From: Heterostelium album PN500
Lineage: Eukaryota > Evosea > Eumycetozoa > Acytosteliales > Acytosteliaceae
DNA: 64,000 bases
Direction of reading: 5' to 3'
Assembly: GCF_000004825.1 (NCBI RefSeq)
Contig: NW_008805073.1
Coordinates: 930,001 to 994,000 of the forward strand
Shown here: piece after piece, positions 23,101 through 36,045 of the stretch
Numbering within the stretch: position 1 is the stretch's first letter
Layout: every line of letters begins with the position of its first letter
The notes under the pieces: generated by a model
What the model saw: only the letters and a program-made list of their open reading frames with translations
Told to the model about the DNA's origin: nothing
Database searches by the model: none
Program-made: the position numbers and the translations under genes

Positions 23101-26100
23101 AATCCTCACCAATTTGGTAGATCATATTGTTGAATGACACAAATGTATTAAGATCAATGATTGTGTTGTGATTTTCGAGGAATTTGAGAATATTCAACAT
23201 AAAGATAGTCTCACTGTGCGATTGCAAAGATCCAAAGTTTAGAAATTGGAGTTTGGAACTGCAGTGTATCGCCTTGATAGACTGGTCTGTAAGAACTGTA
23301 TTCTCTGTTGTTTTGCCATCACAATATTTCTGAAGAGCATGCACTTCCCTCACCTCTGGTTTGACAGGTATACTGTATTTAAAGAGAATTGGTTTGTCAG
23401 CTTTTTTTAATGGTAAAGGTTGGTTAATATTAGGATTTGATATTGGATTTTAAAAATAAAATAATTGAATCAACATACGTTGACGGAATCTAAGATTAGA
23501 CTTTCCAATTTTATAGTAGTCAATACAACGTTTTCTCCTCACTTCTGAAAAGTTTGAGAAATCGAAAATTTTATAAATACATTGGCCATTGAAAGATCTG
23601 TTCAATTTCAAATCGGTAAAAGATTTGAAAGGTAAAGAATCGCCACCAATGAAATCAGATCACACAATTGGGAGAACTCCTTAAATTCGATCATTTCGCT
23701 TCAACAAACAATCTTTATTCAAGAGTTTATCAAAATCCCAATTCAATCTGAAATCCAAATTTGTATTAGTTCTATTGTCAAAATTCTCGATTCATCTTTT
23801 CAATTTATCAATCAAATATTGTGCAGAGATGGAGAGATTTCACTCAATGATTTAGAGAGAATCAAAGAACACTGGTTGATCATTCAAACATCATCTTCAT
23901 TCACACTACTCAGTAAATTGTTGGAAATCAAAATTGAAGAAGTTTATTATTCTCCAATTATTGATTTAATTGCCAAATATACAAATGACATCCTTAATAA
24001 TCTAACTGATCCAAATATTTTGGTGTTTTCACTCCAAAAGGTTTCCCAACTCCAAAATTTAGATTCAAATATCAATGATCAAACTTCTAATTCCTATCGA
24101 TTAGCACTTCGAACAATTAATCATAGAGTTACATCAATGAAGGAAAATATTATTTTATCACTCAATACAAATTGTGATCAATATGTTCTTCAAAAAGTAT
24201 TCAAACAGCTTTGTGAAATCAAACTACTTTATCCTTTGGATTCATATTTTTCAGAACCTATCTGTAAGAATAGTTATCTCCAAACGATTGAAGAAATTCG
24301 TATTTTCATTAAAAATGTTGAAGATTTAATTGTAGATTCAATCACTCATAATGAATATAAATTTTCAAATTCATTCTCACAATCAATTCATTTTCTAACC
24401 AGATACTTTATATTTGGTGAGAATGCATCCGAAGAAGAACAACAACTAATTATATGTATTCAAAATACTAAGGATCATATTAAGGATTTAGTTTCAAATA
24501 TTGTTATCTTCAATCTGGATAATATCACAAATGGACATTGGTCAACACTTTCCAAACAACTTCAAACTCTTGAAATATTCAAATATAATCAGATTTGTTC
24601 CACTTCTTCTACAATTAAGACCATAGAATCAAAGATTGTAGAACATTCTACAACTATTTGGGAACAAACATCAAAGTATTTATCATTGAATGATTATAAA
24701 TCAGCTTATGATGGTCTAAATCAACTTCAACGAGCACAGAAATTTGATAATATCAAATCAATAATCAGTGAAGATAGATATTCTGAAATAGAAGAAACAC
24801 TTCGTCGTTCTGTTACCAATTTTCTTTCAAAGATGAGATCGTTCATTGACAATGAGAAATTTAATGAATTCAGAACTCTTCAACCACAACTCAACTGTTT
24901 GGTCGATCTTGAGAATCCTTCAATCAACACTTTTGTTATTGATATTAATACCCAATTTAGAGAGTCTCAGAATGATATGCTAAGATCGTTGGATGGTAAG
25001 ATTAATTCAAGAGATTTCTCAGGTCTCAAAGACAGTTATCAAAATCTTCCAGAAGACTCGAAAGTTCGACTTCTCAGTCATATTATAGAAGTTATTAGAC
25101 AGGACGAACAAAAGATAATGGGAATAATAGGTCAAATCGAACAAATGAAGTTGAATGATGAATTTTCAAAATCATTATCAACATTCCATCGGGCATCAAT
25201 TTTTTCATCAATTCTCCCACAAGAATTTAATTTTGAGAGAAGATTGAAAGCTATAGAAGTTTCGATCATCAAACAGATTAAACTTGTTGTTGTCACCCTC
25301 AAAACCTCAGTAACAAATCATGATTTCAATTCAATCCATCAATACTCCAACTATATCAGAACTCTATGTCAACAATTAAGATATTGTTTATCTAATGGAG
25401 ATCAAATCACTGAAATATTGCAACAAGTGGAATCAATTGTCACCGAATCACTTGTCAATATTAATGAAAAGATGTTTGAAGATCTAAAGAGATTTTCAGT
25501 AACTACTATCATTGATAGTTTAAAGAAAGTTAAAAACAACACTTTATTTGATCTTAAACTTTTACAAATTGAGAACTTTTTCTCCTCTCATATTGTAAAG
25601 AAATCAGAATCCATTAAAAAGATGATAAAGAATGGTCTTATCTTGGAAGCCAAAGCTGAAGTAAAAAATATTGAAATTGAAATTCAATCAATTTCGAAAT
25701 TTATATCAACCACTGAAGCATTTTCAAAACTTGAAGAATTGAAGAGTTTTCTTTCAGAATCAGAAATATTAAGATTAAAGAATATTACTACGATAATCAA
25801 ATCTGGAAATTTCGAAACTATTGTTGAAACAGATTTGGATACTCAAACTGTAGAGAAACTTAAAGAAGAGACTCTTAATCGAAAATCTTCAATTCAAAAA
25901 GATCTTTCTCCACCTCCGAGATTTGAACAAGTGGCTGTGGATCTCAATTGGCTTATCAATATGTGTTCCAACTCTATCATTCCAAAGAAATTAGGAATTT
26001 CTCATCAAAATGATATTGATAAATTTAAGAAAAAAATCTTAGAAATTGTTAGAAGTACTGTCAATAATATCGCTGAGAATCTAAAGTGTGATAATATTCA

Positions 26101-29043
26101 AAATATTAACATCGATCACTATTATTTAATCAAAACTCATTTATCACAGTTCATCAAAGATTTCAATGTAATTGATAAACAATTGATTGAATCAATGAAA
26201 TCATATTTCAAAACATTCTCTGATATTATTTCAAGAAACATTGATAATTGGAAGAAAGATATAATTCCATTTGAAAAGAATGCAATTTCAGATCTTCATT
26301 CGAAACTCAACACCCTCAGAAACAGTGATATTTCCTTTTCTTCATGTTTATCTTTGGTAGGAAAAATTCCAACCTATTCAGTTTCTATTCATGAGTTGAA
26401 ATCAGAGATTCAAGCTCGTATGCTATCATTTTCACCCGATTTGGATAGTTCAAAATATGAGAAATCAGCATCCACCATTCTTCTAGTTTATGAAGTTTAT
26501 AATCAATTAAACACTCATAATATTGTATCAAGTAAAGATCATCCTCTATTAATTGGAATTTTACATACCCATATGGAAATGTTAATAAAAGCTGCAAATG
26601 AATATTGGAACTGTGATGATCTTGGATCTTTCAATCAAACTGCAAAAAGAGCCACTGATTTTCAAAATCATTTCAATCAAAATAGATTTCCTCAAGTAAA
26701 CTCTAACTTTTTTGGTTCAATCGATTGTTTTTGTAGCTAAAAAACATATCGAAGAATCATCAAGCCAATTGCATAAGAAAGATATCATTGTTATTGCTCA
26801 AGGTCTGATTAAATTAAAGGACTATTCCGATAGATCTCCACTTCTCAAAGATTGTGTTAATATAAATATTAAACGAGTATTGGATCTTTATATTAATATC
26901 AATGGATTAGGAAATATTCAACAACTTGGGAAGGAACTTGAAATCTCTGGTCGTCTCGGAAAAGAAATCATTTCTGAATTTAATCAATTCGCTTCATATT
27001 CAATTTCAATGTGGAACACAAGATCATCAAATTTAACTTTAGATTACATCTTGGAAAACATGACAGGTGATGAAATTTCAAAGGAACTTTTGAAATCTAG
27101 TTATAATTCATTCTTGATTCAGTATCAGACAATTGTGGAAAGAGAAGTACACAAATATCAAAATGCTCCAAAGAACATTCTAGCAAAAGCCAATCTTATT
27201 ATTGCCAAAATTGATACTAATATGGAATCAGAAGCATCAAGAGTAAATGTCATCAGTTTGTTGGCTCATATTTTTGCAATGTGGACTGTCGTAAAATCTG
27301 GTGAATCATATGTTGCTCTTAAAAAAGATGCAAATGTATTACTTCGTCCTCATCATGCTCAAGTATTGGCAATTATGAGACTTCTTGGAATCGATAATAA
27401 AGAATCTTGGTTGAAAAAGAAATTTGGAAGGACTACCAGATCACCATTAGATAATCATCTCATTGAAATATTGACTGGTGAAGGAAAATCAATCACACTT
27501 GCAGTTCTCAGTATTCTTCTATCAAGTATTGGATGTCAGGTTTCATGTGTTTCATATAGCGCATATCTATAGAAACGAGATTATACAGCATTTAAAGATA
27601 TCTTTTCACTTTTTAACGTGACTGACAAGATTACCTATTCAACCTTTAGCGATCTTTGTAACAGTTTGATCGAAGAAGAAGGTGATGTTAGAACTCTTAC
27701 AAATCAATTCATTAACAACAAACTAAAACCATCTTTTAAATCAAAGTCAGAAAAACCTACAAGAATTCTTTTGATCGATGAAGTAGATGTATTCTTTGGT
27801 GATTCATTCTATGGTAAAACATATAATCCATCAACTTCTATTCAATCATTTTCAATTATTCAACTAGTTGAATACATTTGGAAGAATCGTAAGAACATTA
27901 CAATTTCTACCATCTCTAACCAAAATGAATACAAGAAAGTAATGGCTGAGTTCTCTGGACATGAAACAATTCTTTCTCAGAAGATTTTCTCTATGGTTAG
28001 AGATGTCAACAGCTACAATATTCCAGCTTATGAAGTTGATAAAGTAAACCAGAGAATTGGATATCGTGATCAAGATGGTATTTCATTTACAACAACCTAC
28101 GGATCAAAAACAGCATTTGCATACATTGCTGAATATGAACTTGGTAATATCACAGAAGAGGTTATGAAGAATAAATCTTAGACTCTCAATTGTTTGTGGT
28201 CATTGGTCATTTGCAAACATTCCATTCAAATTCGAAAGAATTCTTGGAGTTACTGGAACTTTGAAGACACTCACACCATCTTTAATGAAAATCATCAAAG
28301 ATGATTTCAAGATCAGCAAATATACATTCACACCTTCTATCTTTGGTAAAACACAACTAGATTTCAAAGAACAAGATCATGTTTTGATGGAAGAGAACAA
28401 AGATCTTTGGTACAGAAAGATTGCTGAAGATATCCTTGAGAAGACAAAGAAAGAAAGATCTGTCATTGTTGTCTTTGAAGATGAAAAGACTTTGAACGAT
28501 TTTGAAACCTCACATTATTTCGGTCAAGTTGAGAAGAGTTCGAAATTAGTTGAAAGTACAACAGACAGAGATACAGTGATCAAGAAAGCTACAACATCAA
28601 AACAAGTAACACTCATAACAAAATCATTTGGTCGTGGTGTTGATTTCATTGTCAATGATGATAAAGTGATTGATAATGGAGGTGTTCATGTCATTCAAAC
28701 ATTCCTTTCAGAGGAGATCACAGAAGAAGTCCAAATCAAAGGAAGAACCGCTCGTCAAGGTCAGAAAGGATCATACAAGATGATTCTTTTGAAATATGAT
28801 CTAGTTTGTATGGGAATGACTTCAGAGAGTCTTGGCAATGCCATTAAGGGTAATGGATTCTACAAAATGATTGATGAGAAACGTCAGAATTCATTCTCTG
28901 CAAAATGTGAGAAACAAAAAAATGTTGTAAATAAGTCAAACGATCTAGACAACGAATCAAACAAGTATTTGAATTTACTTTTGAATTATGACGATTCAAA
29001 GAAATCTGAAATTTCAAAACTTTTAGAACAATTTAATAAATAA
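17184..29043 (+). pseudogene. GTPase-SecA-like giant gene (copy E), split by inserted DNA and broken
   Basis: ATG at 17184; exon 1 17184-17268, intron 17269-17338, exon 2 from 17339. The N-terminal GTPase domain is intact: G1 GRTGAGKT (~17455), G3 ADTPG (~17685) and a THFD-like G4 (~17910), resembling AIG1/septin-like P-loop GTPases. Homology stops at about 18774 (codons for LIDD) and resumes in frame at about 23642 (TNEIRSHNWEN). The ~4.87 kb between carries an antisense DUF3638 gene piece. Downstream breaks are a one-base insertion near 26710-26725, a TAG at 27570-27572 where copy D has TCA, and a frameshift near 28170-28180. Walker A (LTGEGKS, ~27475), Walker B (LIDEVDVFFGD, ~27772) and motifs V/VI (28630-28770) survive. 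Only the first ~530 codons could make an intact product. Confidence 0.85.
18977..23641 (-). pseudogene. Internal segment of a DUF3638/DUF3645-type giant ATPase gene
   Basis: Read from 23641 to 18977. A first coding block runs to about 23480 (IYKIFDFSNFSEVRRKRC), then the frame to 22296, an intron 22295-22227 (GTAAGT...ACAG, joining as SRYVIKIKDRN), and coding blocks to ~20890, ~19815 and 18977. Signature motifs are HPHWALFELERNIWIYDIQ, LQMGEGKTSVIIP (Walker A-like, ~19640) and NILDECDELLSTKYQL (Walker B-like, ~19270), which are hallmarks of the DUF3638/DUF3645 proteins, normally ~3,000 residues. No start codon or N-terminus is present, the C-terminal third is missing, and the frame changes near 20890 and 19815. 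The retained intron means the piece arrived as DNA, not as a processed transcript. It sits inside copy E. Function unknown. Confidence 0.75.
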
Positions 29044-29122
29044 ATGTATTGTTTTTAATATTAATCCTATTGATACTTTGTTTGGATGAAACCGGAATGA
29101 ATTTCTTTATTAATTTTTATGA

Positions 29123-32100
29123 TTAGTGTTGTTCACATTTTAAAATATGTTGAATGTTTTTGTGGATAATTGATTCGTTGATATACGGACATGAATATCC
29201 ATGACATTCAAGAATAGTATTAGTTGTATTATTGTTATCGATTGGATATTGTGAAAGTGTTGGTATCATCTTATTGAACGCGTTAAACATTGGTTGTAAT
29301 GGGTTGTTTGTTTGCGCCAATAAAAGTTCAGTCCACCTTGGAAGACTTATCATTTCAATAGGATAAACTTTGTTCATTGATAAGCAAAAATCATTGAATG
29401 TGATTGATTTCTGATTTGTCAACAAGAATGTTGGTGTCATATCATTGTTATCAGCGTCATTCCATGATCTATTCAAGGAAATATTGATTATTGACGATGA
29501 AACCCAATCAACTGGTGACAGATTCAAAAGGTTTACCTTTTCATTGGAAAGATCGGGATAGTATCCAAGATGTAATATTCCAGACAATACCAATCTAATG
29601 AAATCATTTGAATTATCAACACCTGTTTCTGTATGGCTATAGATGACACCTGGCCTGAAAATAATGATTGGGAATCCTCTTTGGTATGCTTTATGAATGA
29701 GTTGCTCGGCAATCAATTTCGATTGTGAGTATCCTGACATTGAATTCAAATTGTTTAAACTTGGTTGTTTGGTGTCATCGATTTCTTGATTGAATTGGTG
29801 GAATGTTCCAATTGTGGAAATATGTGAAACTGGTATGATATGGTCTCCAATTGTAGATAGTCTTAATACTTCCTCAGTGCCTTTAACATTTGCCATTTTC
29901 ATATTTGAATATGGATTCATCAAGTGAACATATGCACCATTATGAATGATAAGATCGGTTTGATTTGAAAGATCAATGAATTCATTGATATTCAATCCGA
30001 ATAATGGTAATTCTAAATCACCAATGATTGGATAAATTTTTGAAATTTCATTTTCTTTGATCATCATATTATTCTTTAATCTGATGATCTCAACCAATTT
30101 ACTTCTTGCATCTGATTGTGAACCTGATGATCTTATCAAACAAAATACTTTTGAAATATTTTGATTTCTAATGAGATCATACAATAAGAATGAACCATTG
30201 AATCCAGTTGCACCAGTCAAGAATATATTGTTAAATCCACTTGATTTCATTGATTTTCCATTGGTTTGAATTGAATCATCCAATTTCATTTCATCTTCCC
30301 AATTGATTTCATTGTTTTTGATAATATTCTTGAAGATATCAATTAAATTGACATTCTTATCTAAAATTTGCTGAGGTTTAACATCTATTTTCGCTTTATC
30401 TTTGAGAAGATTTGATAGTTTAACAGCGCCAATTGAATCTCCTCCTATTTGTGAAAATGATAACTTTGATAAATCCATATCAGATATATTATCTAAATCA
30501 AGTCCCAGAACTGATTTAAGATAATTAAACAACAGATTTGTTTTATCATTGGATTCTGATGAAAGACCATCTTGGATCGAATTCAAAGTGTTATACATCG
30601 ATTCGATATCTTCTTTATAATATTTATCAAGGTGTGGTCTGCTGGGTTTACCAGTGGGCGTTAATAGTTTATTATCTATATTCCAATTTGTATGGTCAAG
30701 AGTGATAATCTTTGGAATTTCATAATTTGAACTCTATAATAAATAAATAGATTTAATTCAATTAATTAATAATTTGTTTGGGTAGATATAAGAAATAAAA
30801 ATAATAACCTTGTTTAATTGAGAAATTCTTTCAAAATCATCAAGTATTAATCTTTTCAATTGATTATTATCTTTGAAATTATTATCGTTTGAATTGATCT
30901 TATCCAAAGCAAATTGAGATGGAATAACAATTGCAACTAAAAATGATTGACTAAGGTCACCATAAACATAGATATTCTTGATTAATGGTGAGTTTAAATA
31001 AAGTAATTCAATAACCTCAGTACTATTTAAAATGTAATAATTAATAAAAATGTATATTAATAAATTTATATTTAAATTAAGTTACCAACATACCTAACGA
31101 ATTCACCATTCATCAATTTGAATGAATTCTTCTTTCTATCTATAACTCTGACTGATCTTGGTGCATATTCTTCAACGATATCACCAGTGTAATACCAACC
31201 ATCTTTAAATACTAGATCTGTAGCTGCCTTGTCTTTATAATATCCAACCGATACCTTGTTCGAACAAACAACTAGTTCACCTCTTGGGTATGGTTTATCA
31301 TTTATTGTGAATCCCAATTCTGGAACTGATTCCAATCGGTATTCAGTATTTGCAACTACTCTCTCATTCAGAGCTATGGCCATCGTCTCGGTGGAACCAT
31401 ATAGATTATAAATGCCTATACCTTTCCAGCATTCTTTTAGAAAATCGGTAACAACTTTTGGCTGATTTGCACTAAAATAAACAATATTGGAGATACGATC
31501 ACCGAGTATAGTTTTAAATTGATCTATAACATTTGAAGTGCAATGTTCCAACGATAATTCAGTGTGATCCGAAATATATGATTTTAAAGTAGATTCATAA
31601 TTTGAATAAATAACTTTAAAAACTCTAATTAATTGAATTAAAAATATTAGTAAATATTAACTATAAAAATGTAATATTTTAAAATTGATTTTACCTTGGA
31701 ACAGCACTAAAATATTGTGGTCTAATTGCTTTTACAAAATCAAAGAGGTAATCGAAATCACCAGAATACATTCCAATTCTACCACCAAACATTAAATTAT
31801 TATAATCGAATTTTCTCTGTATATGTGCTATTTTGAAATAATTATTATTAGTAAAGATAAGATGATTCCAAAAAAATTAGAAATGTATTAATAAATCAAT
31901 ACCTAGAGTTAAAAAACTAATCTCTACTCTTGGATATGGTAAAAATCTCTCATTTATAAATCCCAAGAAATCTCTATTCGATGAAATCACACCTTTTGGA
32001 AGACCAGTAGAACCAGAAGAATATGCTATTTTTTTAAAAAAGTATAGAAATAATAATAATTAGATTTTATATAGCTATTTAAAATATGGTAAATAAAAAT

Positions 32101-33166
32101 ACATACACAATGATATTATATCAAGTTTACCTTTAGATGGTGGGGTTATTTCTGCTACGGACAACATCTCTGAAAATAATTTAAAGATAACATTGGACGG
32201 TAATTTATTTCTTAATTCTTGGTCAAAATCATCATCCACATGAATAATCAATTGAATATTGACGTCATCCTTTGACTCGATTAATTCAACAATGTTTTTA
32301 AATGAATTACGATCTACAACCATCACAGTGGTATCAGAACTTTTCAAAACAGAATAGAGAATCTCTTGATCTAAAGATTTTTACTATTAGAATTTGACTC
32401 CAAATATTATTAATTCTAACAAAGCAGACTTACTTGATTGATAATGAAAAGGAACAGTAACCATTCCATACCAAAGACATGCCAAATCTGTAAAATACCA
32501 TTCTGGAATATTGGGTAAAAAATACCAATAAAAGTTTCCTAAACAAAATATTATCATTTTAAATCAAACAATTAATTTAGCAGAAGGTTAAATTTAAAAA
32601 AAAAATTCTTTTTAAATTAGTATTACTTGTGGAACGATTTTAAGAAGTGAAGTTCCAAATTTTGTAGCACTTTCATAAACATCTTGATATGTTAACCATT
32701 TAATTTTCATTTCAGATGATTTCATTGGAGATTTAGCATCTAAATGACCCAAACACAATCTATTTTTAAATGTTTCAAATACATTGCTAAAAAAAAATAA
32801 AGATTAATAATAAAAACTCATTTACAATTCAAAGTTTTAATGATTGAGAAACCTACAGTGAAGTTTGGAAGAGGGTGTCTGCTCTATGACGTAAAAAGTA
32901 TTCCTGGTTGACATCTGTAAAAATGGAAAAATAGGTGTTAAATTATTTTTATAATGATTTTAGTTTTTTTTGTATTTACATTTTTCAATTGTACAATAAT
33001 GAGGAAGAGGGGCAGTATCTGTATGAACAGAGATAGAATGTGATTTTGGGTAACATTCTAAACAGATTGTAAGATCAATGCATTCCGAACAAACATATCT
33101 TTCCTGACCAGAGATAATAGTGTTTGAGCAAACTTTACAATTTTTATCAAAATTATTATTAATCAT
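29123..33166 (-). CDS. ZZ-type zinc finger + adenylation + carrier + thioester reductase (carboxylic acid reductase-like)
   Basis: Ten exons by splice motifs: 33166-32980, 32914-32857, 32786-32627, 32538-32434, 32370-32107, 32025-31903, 31827-31695, 31624-31094, 31022-30809, 30733-29123 (~1,128 aa). Exon 1 encodes a ZZ-like zinc finger (repeated CxxC, then H-x5-H). Next is an AMP-forming acyl-adenylation domain (SSGSTGLPKG, YGSTET, WYYTGD, LTPTGKPSR), a carrier domain with the phosphopantetheine Ser in GGDSIGA, and an NAD(P)-binding reductase (TGATGFNGSF, GYSQSK with YxxxK). This order predicts ATP-dependent activation of an acid, thioester formation, and reductive release as aldehyde or alcohol; the substrate is unknown. 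The exon 3/4 join is one base short of keeping frame, so there may be a sequence error or a lesion there. The zinc finger is unusual for this family. Confidence 0.82.
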
Positions 33167-33665
33167 AGAGTTTGTTTTTTTTTATAAAAAATTAATAATT
33201 AATTTGTATTTGTTATTAAAATATAAGTATTTTAAAATAATGATGTTAAAACAACAAAACTCAACAAGTTAGTCTATATATTGATTTGTTTTAAAAAAAA
33301 AAAAAACAAACATAAGTAATTTTTTAATTGGGAAACAAACAACACCGATAAATTTTGATTTATGAAAAAACACTACAAATAAAAAAGTGGTGGTATTATA
33401 TATTTTTTGAATATAAATCAAATAACAAATAACCACAAGTGTCCTGTTCAACCTTTTTATAAATTAAACAAATGTCGCCTTAAAAAAAAAAAATAATAAT
33501 TGGGCCACCCTTTAGGTTTTAAATTAATGTTTGTATAAAAGTAAAATACACGTGGGTTGATATCTATCTAGATTTGATTGTAGTCGCACTATATAATGAG
33601 ACCAGTAAGCTAACTAAAACAATGTGTTAGTTATTTTATCAAAAACTGTTTATTATTTTTTAATT

Positions 33666-35509
33666 ATGTGTTGTTTTAATATTTATATATTCTTATTATT
33701 TATTATGACAATAAATCTGTCTGATTGCTTTAGTGGTGGTGGTGGTGTTAGAGGTGAAAGTAGCAGTGTTATTTTTAAAAGTGGTGGTTGTAGTGGTGGT
33801 AACTGTGGTAATAATAATAATAATAATAATAATGATAATAACATTCTACCAATAATAAATGATGGATATTTTTATTCAAGCATCGATGATTCAATTGAAC
33901 AAAATGGGCCAACAGTTGAAATGTTGGAGCATCTCTCAGATTTTGTCAATATAAAATCAATAACGGTACCGACTTTGTATAAGAATGATGACTATTATTC
34001 TCTTTTGTCAAAAAAAGATAATGCTGCTCTTGGTGTCATAGGTAGTTATGAACTCTTTAATGATCTAAGCTTATTAAAATTATTAATAAAGAATAGATTA
34101 TCAATTATTCTATTGTATGTATCAAAACAAAACAAAACAAAACAAAACCATTATTAATGTAATTATAATCAATATTTTTTAAAACTTGTAAAGTAATGTT
34201 ACAAAATATGAATTAGAAACACTATGTAAACTTGTAGATGACGTTGGTTGTTTTGCTAGTGTTAATGGTCATGTTATGAATGATAGTATATTGTTTTGTT
34301 GGATACCAATGACTTTTACGACAACTACAACAACAACAAATAAAGATGATGTTGTACAACAACAACAACAACGACAAGCACATAAGATTATAAGTTGGAG
34401 CTCATCAACAACAATGAATGGCAATGATAATATAGACTATAGACAACCTATGTATATATTGGCTGAGAAATTAAAGTTGCAAGATACTCCGATACAATCA
34501 CTTGTACCACCATGTATGTATATAAATTAACAATAATATTAAAACAATGATTATCATTATTATCATTATTATTATTATTATAAACTAACACTTCTGTTTG
34601 TTTGTTTTTTTTAATGAATTAAATATAATTAAATAGCAAACGTACCTTTTATTTACTTTGAAGTAATAGATTTAGATCAATTCATAGTATCCTATCAAAC
34701 AATAGAACAAACATTCTCGCATACCATTAACAGTCATTATTATATATATGATGATATTAATGCCGATCAAATATATTTACTATTAATTCAAAGTAAGTAT
34801 TAGTTAGTATATATGTATATGTTATTTTAGTTTAAAATAATAACTAATTAGTATTTTGTTTGTAATAGATACCTATGCATATCCTGATATTATAGGAATA
34901 GTTAATCCTGTTAGTGCAATCGGTTTCTTCCAATCGTCTTTTGAATTGCAAAACTTGATTACCTATAATGGCGGTAGTTCAGTGCCACCACTACAAGCGA
35001 GACTGGTGAATAGTGCACCGTCACCAGTCGACCAAAATCAGAATTACACTACGATGTATGATGTGTATGGAACTGTTGCTTTGAGCGATGGATGGAGTGC
35101 AAATAGCAGTAGATTCCAATCGACCATTCAAAACTGGGCTATCACCGAAGCCTCGAACACTGCGACACTCTCGCCAGGCTGGGTATTCCATCAGCAGCAG
35201 CCATACGATGCATGGGCATCCGGTTACAACGAGTTCGCGCAGTGGTACGCCGATGCCTACTACCAAGGCGAGGTTCGATATCCACCGCAACTCTCTATGA
35301 GTACACTACAGATGACCACCGTTAGTGAGTGGTGTTTCGATAAATCGCTAATCAATCAAACCAACAACCAACTTCAGATTGAAATCCAACATGTCGTACA
35401 ACACGCTGCTATACTCGTTGCCAACCCGGGTTTCATTGATTCTCATCATAAATTGCTAACAGGTATTGAATCTTTTAGCTATGATCATCAATTTAACATT
35501 GTTATCTAA
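33666..35509 (+). CDS. Secreted protein of unknown family
   Basis: Four exons fit canonical splice sites with frame kept: 33666-34114, 34194-34513, 34637-34792, 34869-35509 (about 521 aa). The start (MCCFNIYIFLLFIM) is a hydrophobic signal peptide, followed by a Gly/Cys-rich and poly-Asn stretch and then a globular region. A Thr-run and Gln-run lie near the middle. The last exon is less AT-biased and rich in aromatic residues (WVFHQQQPYDAWASGYNEF), with NxS/T sites. I do not recognise a domain; a substrate-binding-like or enzyme fold is possible but unproven. The 3' end is uncertain because AACAG|GTATTG at ~35461 could be another donor. Confidence 0.7.
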
Positions 35510-36045
35510 TGATTTAGCAAAAATACATATATATTATCAAAGTGAAACTATTGCAATAAGGATATTTTGATATTTAAAAAAAAAAAAAAATAAAGATTTT
35601 TTTGAACTTATCATAATCTTTTAATAGATTAATATGTTTAATTAACAAACAAATAAATAGATAATACTAGATGATATTTGTTAACATTCTAGTTTCTTAT
35701 TATACTATTTACTAAAAACAATTGTTAATATCTGAAATACACATTTTATTAATCTTAAAATAAAATAATTATGTGTGTATGTATCACTATTTTTGATATC
35801 ATATTAATATAAAATTAATAGATAGATATTTATATATATCTCTCAAATATATATATATATATATATGTTGTATATTTATTAAAACTTAGAAAAAAAAGCC
35901 AAATTTAAATTTATTATTTCTAAAAAAGGTGTGTAAAATTTCTGATACCTTTTTGAAAAAAAATAAGCAACTTCAAATAATTTCATTTAAATTTCTTTCA
36001 ATACATATATATATATGTAGATAATTAGATTAGTATAGATAAACT
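35510..36045. other. AT-rich spacer with TA microsatellite
   Basis: Between a presumed terminator and the promoter of the SET-MYND gene. It contains an (AT)n run at about 35847-35867 and another ATATAT run near 36005. No gene is seen. Confidence 0.6.

Noticed and set aside
33811-33841. AAT triplet repeat as a possible CRISPR-like or satellite array
   Set aside because: It encodes an Asn run inside a coding exon, normal for dictyostelids.
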